Assembly: GCA_027030605.1 (NCBI GenBank) | Contig: JALVEV010000181.1 | Coordinates: 1 to 9,517, forward strand | Direction: 5' to 3' | Source of the DNA: Campylobacteraceae bacterium | GTDB lineage: Bacteria > Campylobacterota > Campylobacteria > Campylobacterales > Sulfurovaceae | Length of the DNA: 9,517 nt | In this document: one piece after another, positions 5,209 through 9,517 of the stretch | How the letters are laid out: every line of letters starts with the position of its first letter | How positions within the stretch are numbered: the stretch's first letter is position 1 | The notes under the pieces: generated by a model | Databases searched by the model: none | Seen by the model: only the letters and a program-made list of their open reading frames with translations | Told to the model about the DNA's origin: nothing | Translations under genes and position numbers: made by a program

Positions 5209-6684
5209 ATGGAACTTGTAGACTATTTATCACTTTATTGGTTTGTCATTAAACTTTTAACTATTTTTTCAGTTGTTATTCTCTTTATTAGTGGAGTTGA
5301 TGACTTCTTTGTAGATATGTATTATTGGGTACAACGCTTTTTTCGTTGGGTTCGTGGTAAAAAAGATTACCCAGAGGTAACAGTAGAGGAGTTGGTCTCT
5401 TACCCTGAAAAGCCTTTAGCCTTAATGGTTCCTGCATGGGATGAGGCAGTAGTGATTGAGAAGATGTTGAAAAATACACTAAGAACATTTCAGTATGACA
5501 ATCTACACATATTTGTAGGAACCTATCCTAATGACCCAACAACACAAGAGAAGGTAGACAATGTAACAGCTATTCACTCCAATGTCCATAAGGTGGTCAA
5601 TAAGACTCCAGGTCCTACAACTAAAGCAGATTGTCTAAACAATGTTATTGAGACCATCTTTGAGTATGAGCGACTTAAGGGAATTAAGTTTGCCTGTTTT
5701 ACCTACCATGACTCTGAAGATATTGTTCACCCTTTAGAGTTGAAGTTAGCTAATCGTGTTGTAGGAAGTGGTGAGAAGGATTTGATGCAGATTCCTGTAG
5801 TACCTCTTACTCGTAACCCATGGAACTTTAATGGAACACACTACCAAGATGAGTTTATTGAGACAGGCTTTAAAGATATGTTGGTGCGAGAAAGCATAAG
5901 TGGGTATGTGCCAAGCTCTGGTGTAGCAACCTCATTTAGCCCAAAAGCCATTGCAACTCTCTCAAAACTCAATGATGGAGTTGTATTTAATACAAAAAGT
6001 CTAACAGAAGATTATGACATTGGTTATCGTCTCTTAAAAGAGGGGCTTAACCTTGCTTTTGTAACCTATCCTATTAAAGTGATTAAAAAGGTTAAAAATA
6101 TTTGGGGGCATGAAAAAGAGAAAGAGGTTACAGAGTATATCGTCTCTAAAGGCTACTTCCCTACAAAATTCCAACAAGCTGTACGTCAAAAGGCTCGTTG
6201 GATAGTAGGAATTGTTTTTCAAGGTTATCGTGATATTGGTTGGACTAAAAGTTTAGGGTTAAACTATATCTTATATCGTGATAGAAAGGCTATCTTTACC
6301 CACCCTGCTAATCTCTTTGCCTATATTATTTTGGCTAATTTGGTGATATTGTCCCTCTCCTATATGGTAGATAAGAGTAGTTGGCACTTTCCTGAGTTTA
6401 TTCCTGAAGGGAGTTGGATTTGGACGCTTATAGCCTTTAATGCACTCTTTTTGGGTAGTAGACTCTTTCACCGTTTCTATTTTGTGAACAAGCACTATGG
6501 ATTACTTCAAGCCTTCTTAAGTCTTCCTCGACTAATTTGGGGTAACTTTGTCAATATGAAAGCACTCTTTGCTGCCTTTAAGCGTTACCACTCAGCTAAA
6601 GAGGAGAAGAAAGAGGTGAAGTGGGATAAAACTGACCATGAGTTCCCAGATGAAGATGAGATAGAGATAGCGAAGGTGGCATAA
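5209..6684 (+). CDS. nfrB: NfrB-like family 2 glycosyltransferase (membrane)
   Basis: This 491-residue inner-membrane glycosyltransferase resembles the catalytic half of NfrB (phage N4 adsorption protein B). An N-terminal helix (about 9-29) runs into DDFFVDMYYW, typical of NfrB. The GT2 domain shows LMVPAWDE (72-79), GPTTKADCLN (135-144), HDSED (167-171, the DxD-type site), TEDYD (266-270, catalytic Asp region) and QKARW (327-331, the QxxRW processivity motif). Further helices lie at about 369-386 and 403-422, then the LPRLIWGNFVN segment. The protein ends eleven residues after WDKTDHEFP (472-480), where E. coli NfrB continues into a c-di-GMP-binding MshEN domain, so that domain is absent. 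The product should be a processive polymerase making a glycan from a nucleotide sugar; E. coli NfrB is linked to an N-acetylmannosamine-containing polymer, but the sugar here is unknown. AGGAG lies five bases before the ATG. Confidence 0.88.
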   Translation: MELVDYLSLYWFVIKLLTIFSVVILFISGVDDFFVDMYYWVQRFFRWVRGKKDYPEVTVEELVSYPEKPLALMVPAWDEAVVIEKMLKNTLRTFQYDNLHIFVGTYPNDPTTQEKVDNVTAIHSNVHKVVNKTPGPTTKADCLNNVIETIFEYERLKGIKFACFTYHDSEDIVHPLELKLANRVVGSGEKDLMQIPVVPLTRNPWNFNGTHYQDEFIETGFKDMLVRESISGYVPSSGVATSFSPKAIATLSKLNDGVVFNTKSLTEDYDIGYRLLKEGLNLAFVTYPIKVIKKVKNIWGHEKEKEVTEYIVSKGYFPTKFQQAVRQKARWIVGIVFQGYRDIGWTKSLGLNYILYRDRKAIFTHPANLFAYIILANLVILSLSYMVDKSSWHFPEFIPEGSWIWTLIAFNALFLGSRLFHRFYFVNKHYGLLQAFLSLPRLIWGNFVNMKALFAAFKRYHSAKEEKKEVKWDKTDHEFPDEDEIEIAKVA

Positions 6685-6686
6685 CA

Positions 6687-9517
6687 ATGAAAAAAATAGT
6701 TCTACTATTAAGCTTAAATACATTAGTGCTTTTAGCTAACCCTGTTGAGACCTTTACAACATGGTTAGGTGAAGGGTATAAAGAGTTTCGTGTTCATCCA
6801 AGAATAGACCGTGCTTATATTTTAATCAAGCAAGGAAAAGAGGATGAAGCGAAAAAGTTACTTGAAAAAGTAATTGAGATTGATGATAAAAATCGTAAAG
6901 CTAAAGAGATGCTACTAGAGCTTTGTTTAAAAAGAAAAGATGAAGAGTGTGTTAATAAGTATCTATCTGAAGTAAATAGTAAAAGTAGTAGTGTAGGGTA
7001 TCTGCTATTAGGTAAAGCTAAAGAGGCTAAAAAGCATGGAGAGTATAAAAAAGTTTCAGAGTTTGTTCAAAAAGCGATGAACTACTCTTTAAAAAAAGAG
7101 GATAAACTCTATGCAAAAGAGCTTCTTTTTGATGCCTATTTAAAACAACACAAATACCAAAAAGCTGATAGACTTATCGGACGAGATAAACTATCTACAG
7201 TGGAACTCTTTAACTGGTCAAAAATAAGTAGTAATCTAAATGAAGATGATTATGCTTATGTTCTTGCTCTTGGGCTTCCTAATAAAGAGCAGTATTTGAA
7301 ATGGAAAAGAGACCTTCTATTGGCTAAAAAAGAGTATAAAAAAGCGTCTCTATTGGCTAAAAAGCTTTATGATATAGAGCCAAAAAAGAAGAGATTAGAG
7401 GAGTTGGTCTATCTGTATAAATTGACGAATCAAGATAAAAAAATGAGAGAAATCTACAAAAAAAAGTTAGAGAAGAGCTGTGACCCATATGCTCTACTAT
7501 ACTTATTTGAAGCCTATAAAAATAGTCCAAATAAGAGGTTAAAACTCTTAGATAAAAACTACCCCTTTTCCTGTTTAAAAAAGAGTCAAAAACTTGTTTT
7601 AAGTAAAGAGTTAGTACACCTTTTAAAATCTAAAAATCCAAAACGTGCAAAACGTATTGCTAATAAAATTAGTAAATATCTAAAGAGTAACAAAGAGAGA
7701 TTAGTTCTCTTTCAAGAGAGTGGTCAACGAAACAAGATGAGAGATATCTATCTTCAACGTTTAGAGCATGGGTGCAATAAAGAGGCATTAACTTTTTTGT
7801 TAGAGGAGGAGAAGAGAAACCCAAAGGGGCAAAGAGTACTGTTAGATAGAGCCTATCCTTATGAGTGTTTCTCTCCTAAGAAACGTGCAGAGCTCACCAT
7901 GCAACTGGTGATGTTGTCTCAAAAATCAGACCCAAAAGAGATAGAGGATTTACTTGATGGATTAAAGATAGATAATTTAGATAGAAAGCACTACTTGACA
8001 GTGGCAAATCTCTATAGAGATTTTAAGAGCTACAAAAAGAGCAATCGTTACCTTCTTCACTACCTTAAGAGTTATCCTCACAGTAGTAAAGCATTAAAGA
8101 GTTTAGGGTATAACTATCTATCACTCAATCAAAAAGATATGGCACTAGCCTATTTTATACAAGCTTCAAAGTATAATCAAGAGGATGGAGAAGTGTTAAA
8201 AACTATTGGTTATCTATGTTTAGAGTTAAATCAACCTAGTGAAGCCATAGCCTATTGGAAACGTTATCTAAAAATAACTCCCAATGACCCAAAGATTACA
8301 CTAGAAGTTAGTAAGCTTGATGCTAAACTAAAAAGAGCTCAAGAGGCGATGATTTATCTCTCTAAATATGAGAAGATGAAAGCTAAACCCAACAGTGAGT
8401 ACCATTGGTTAAAAGGGAAGTTAGCATTTGCTCAAAAAGATTGTCCAGAGGCACTTAAACACTATAATGCACTACATAAGATGAAACAGAATGAAGTTAT
8501 GGACTATGAGTATGTTCAAGTGTTAAAAGGGTGTAGCCAACCTAAAAAAGCTATAGCTATTTTAACCAAGCTAAGTGATGAATACCCTAAAAAAATACGT
8601 TATAAAAAAGAGTTAGCCTACCTATATAAGTCTGAAAAAGAGTATGATAAAGCTATAGAGAAATTTAAACTTATTACGAAAAAAGAGCCTGAAAAGTTTG
8701 CAGGTTATGTAGAACTAGCATCTTTAGAAGAGAAGAGAGGAGCCTCTAAGAAGGTTATATCAGAGGCGTATAAGATGGCACTAGATAATGCAAAAGATAT
8801 TCCTGAAAAAAAACGGAAATATCTTAAACGAGAGATTGCCATGAACTCGAAATCTTTTCATGTTTATGCTTCAGAGGTGGCTCGTTTAGATGGTGATAAA
8901 GGAAAAGGAGCATTTGCCCCTATACCCAATGCACTCTATGATGGGTTTGGTTTTGTTGAATTTGCGTTTCAACCTCATTTCCTTTCAAAAAAGATAACAC
9001 TCTTTGCTAATGTTATTCATGACCAACATAACGTTAAAAAGTCACTACAGCCAAGTGTTGGAGTTCGATATAAGCCATTGGAGGATAAAGAGCTTTATCT
9101 CTCTGCACAGCAGATGATAAAAGCAGGAAGAGGGACACGAAATGAGACACTTCTTCGTGCATCACTAGGTATCTCGGGTAAACCTCTAAAAGAGGATTCA
9201 ACTATCTATAATAACCTCTACCTAGATACAAACTACTTCGTGAAAAATCGCTCTAAAGTTCTTTATGGAAACTATGAGTTAGGCAAAGAGTATCGTTTAA
9301 GTGACCATAGAACCATCTCTCCCTATGTTGTTACAGGAGCTAGTTTAACGACTGATAATGTTCAAAAGAGAGCTTTGACCAATCTAGATGTTGGTATAGG
9401 AGTGGCGTTACGTAATCAATCAGGTGAAACACGTTATGAGGATGCCCTATATACCAATCAAATTAAGTTAGAGGCACGACAAAAGTATGCAGGTAATAGT
9501 AAAGATAAAAATACAAT
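6687..9517 (+). CDS. nfrA: NfrA-like TPR outer-membrane glycan export protein (3' end cut)
   Basis: The frame opens at ATG 6687, two bases after the glycosyltransferase stop, and stays open for 943 codons to the window edge. A signal peptide (MKKIVLLLSL... , cleavage near LLA at residue 17) is followed by TTWLGEGYKEFRVHPRIDRAY, the N-terminal signature seen in NfrA. Helical repeats fill about residues 40-725; the clearest TPRs lie at about 450-700 (for example KEYDKAIEKFKLITKKEP). From about 739 (GKGAFAPIPNALYDGFGF) the NfrA C-terminal beta domain begins, including VGVRYKPLEDKELYLSAQQM. NfrA partners NfrB by carrying the glycan through the periplasm and across the outer membrane. Cysteine pairs 265/296 and 363/394 lie in two copies of a repeated segment of about 98 residues, and Cys586/616 lie in a TPR pair. 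The periplasmic part is very rich in lysine. The ribosome binding site AAGG (6673-6676) lies inside the glycosyltransferase gene, so translation is probably coupled. Confidence 0.88.
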   Translation, partial: MKKIVLLLSLNTLVLLANPVETFTTWLGEGYKEFRVHPRIDRAYILIKQGKEDEAKKLLEKVIEIDDKNRKAKEMLLELCLKRKDEECVNKYLSEVNSKSSSVGYLLLGKAKEAKKHGEYKKVSEFVQKAMNYSLKKEDKLYAKELLFDAYLKQHKYQKADRLIGRDKLSTVELFNWSKISSNLNEDDYAYVLALGLPNKEQYLKWKRDLLLAKKEYKKASLLAKKLYDIEPKKKRLEELVYLYKLTNQDKKMREIYKKKLEKSCDPYALLYLFEAYKNSPNKRLKLLDKNYPFSCLKKSQKLVLSKELVHLLKSKNPKRAKRIANKISKYLKSNKERLVLFQESGQRNKMRDIYLQRLEHGCNKEALTFLLEEEKRNPKGQRVLLDRAYPYECFSPKKRAELTMQLVMLSQKSDPKEIEDLLDGLKIDNLDRKHYLTVANLYRDFKSYKKSNRYLLHYLKSYPHSSKALKSLGYNYLSLNQKDMALAYFIQASKYNQEDGEVLKTIGYLCLELNQPSEAIAYWKRYLKITPNDPKITLEVSKLDAKLKRAQEAMIYLSKYEKMKAKPNSEYHWLKGKLAFAQKDCPEALKHYNALHKMKQNEVMDYEYVQVLKGCSQPKKAIAILTKLSDEYPKKIRYKKELAYLYKSEKEYDKAIEKFKLITKKEPEKFAGYVELASLEEKRGASKKVISEAYKMALDNAKDIPEKKRKYLKREIAMNSKSFHVYASEVARLDGDKGKGAFAPIPNALYDGFGFVEFAFQPHFLSKKITLFANVIHDQHNVKKSLQPSVGVRYKPLEDKELYLSAQQMIKAGRGTRNETLLRASLGISGKPLKEDSTIYNNLYLDTNYFVKNRSKVLYGNYELGKEYRLSDHRTISPYVVTGASLTTDNVQKRALTNLDVGIGVALRNQSGETRYEDALYTNQIKLEARQKYAGNSKDKNT
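7311..7920 (+). repeat. Tandem coding repeat in the NfrA-like gene (two units of about 98 codons)
   Basis: Two consecutive protein segments align along their length. Unit 1 (from about residue 210) contains NQDKKMREIYKKKLEKSC and then NYPFSC; unit 2 contains GQRNKMRDIYLQRLEHGC and then AYPYEC. The first cysteines (265 and 363) are 98 residues apart, and the Cys-Cys distance is 31 in both units. Shared positions include KMR, IY, LE, C, LLD and YP. The DNA itself has diverged, so this is an old duplication. It probably forms two copies of a disulfide-pinned helical module. Confidence 0.7.

Noticed and set aside
5288..6495. Minus-strand open frames at 5288-5488, 6034-6222 and 6271-6495.
   Set aside because: All are antisense to the conserved glycosyltransferase domain, with no recognisable domain, so they are shadows of the real gene.

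Overview
The window is AT-rich DNA from a Gram-negative bacterium. Export signals, an outer-membrane-type partner protein and gene content rich in Lys, Ile, AAA and GAG codons suggest the Campylobacterota, perhaps a Sulfurovum- or Sulfurimonas-like organism. That placement is an inference from base composition and protein style, not from a marker gene.

Layout. Positions 1-391 hold two minus-strand genes: an 87-residue protein of unknown function, and a second gene that overlaps it by ATGA and runs off the left edge. A 351-base non-coding stretch (392-742) separates them from a plus-strand series. This stretch is unusually structured: a possible Shine-Dalgarno-masking hairpin, a nested three-stem inverted repeat (465-542), a symmetrical TTATGTAA-N6-TTACATAA operator-like site (574-595), and a likely promoter. 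The plus strand then encodes a PDC/Cache-type sensor protein with four membrane spans (743-1654) and a Ste24-type M48 membrane metallopeptidase (1688-2965). It continues with an exported CotH-type atypical kinase carrying FnIII-like and CBM9/DOMON-like tails (3047-5194), an NfrB-like membrane glycosyltransferase (5209-6684), and an NfrA-like periplasmic/outer-membrane TPR protein that is cut by the right edge (6687 to >9517).

How the genes work together. The last three genes are separated by 14 and 2 bases and are almost certainly one transcription unit. NfrB/NfrA pairs make and export a surface glycan (in E. coli, the phage N4 receptor glycan made under c-di-GMP control). Here the glycosyltransferase ends exactly where the E. 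coli protein continues into its c-di-GMP-binding MshEN domain, and an exported kinase-fold protein with a likely sugar-binding tail is placed at the head of the operon. The reading offered is an exopolysaccharide synthesis/secretion system with a different control mode, possibly involving extracytoplasmic phosphorylation. The upstream sensor and protease genes point the same way but may be separate units, because candidate promoters lie before each. No tRNA, rRNA, CRISPR array, insertion sequence or convincing rho-independent terminator was seen.
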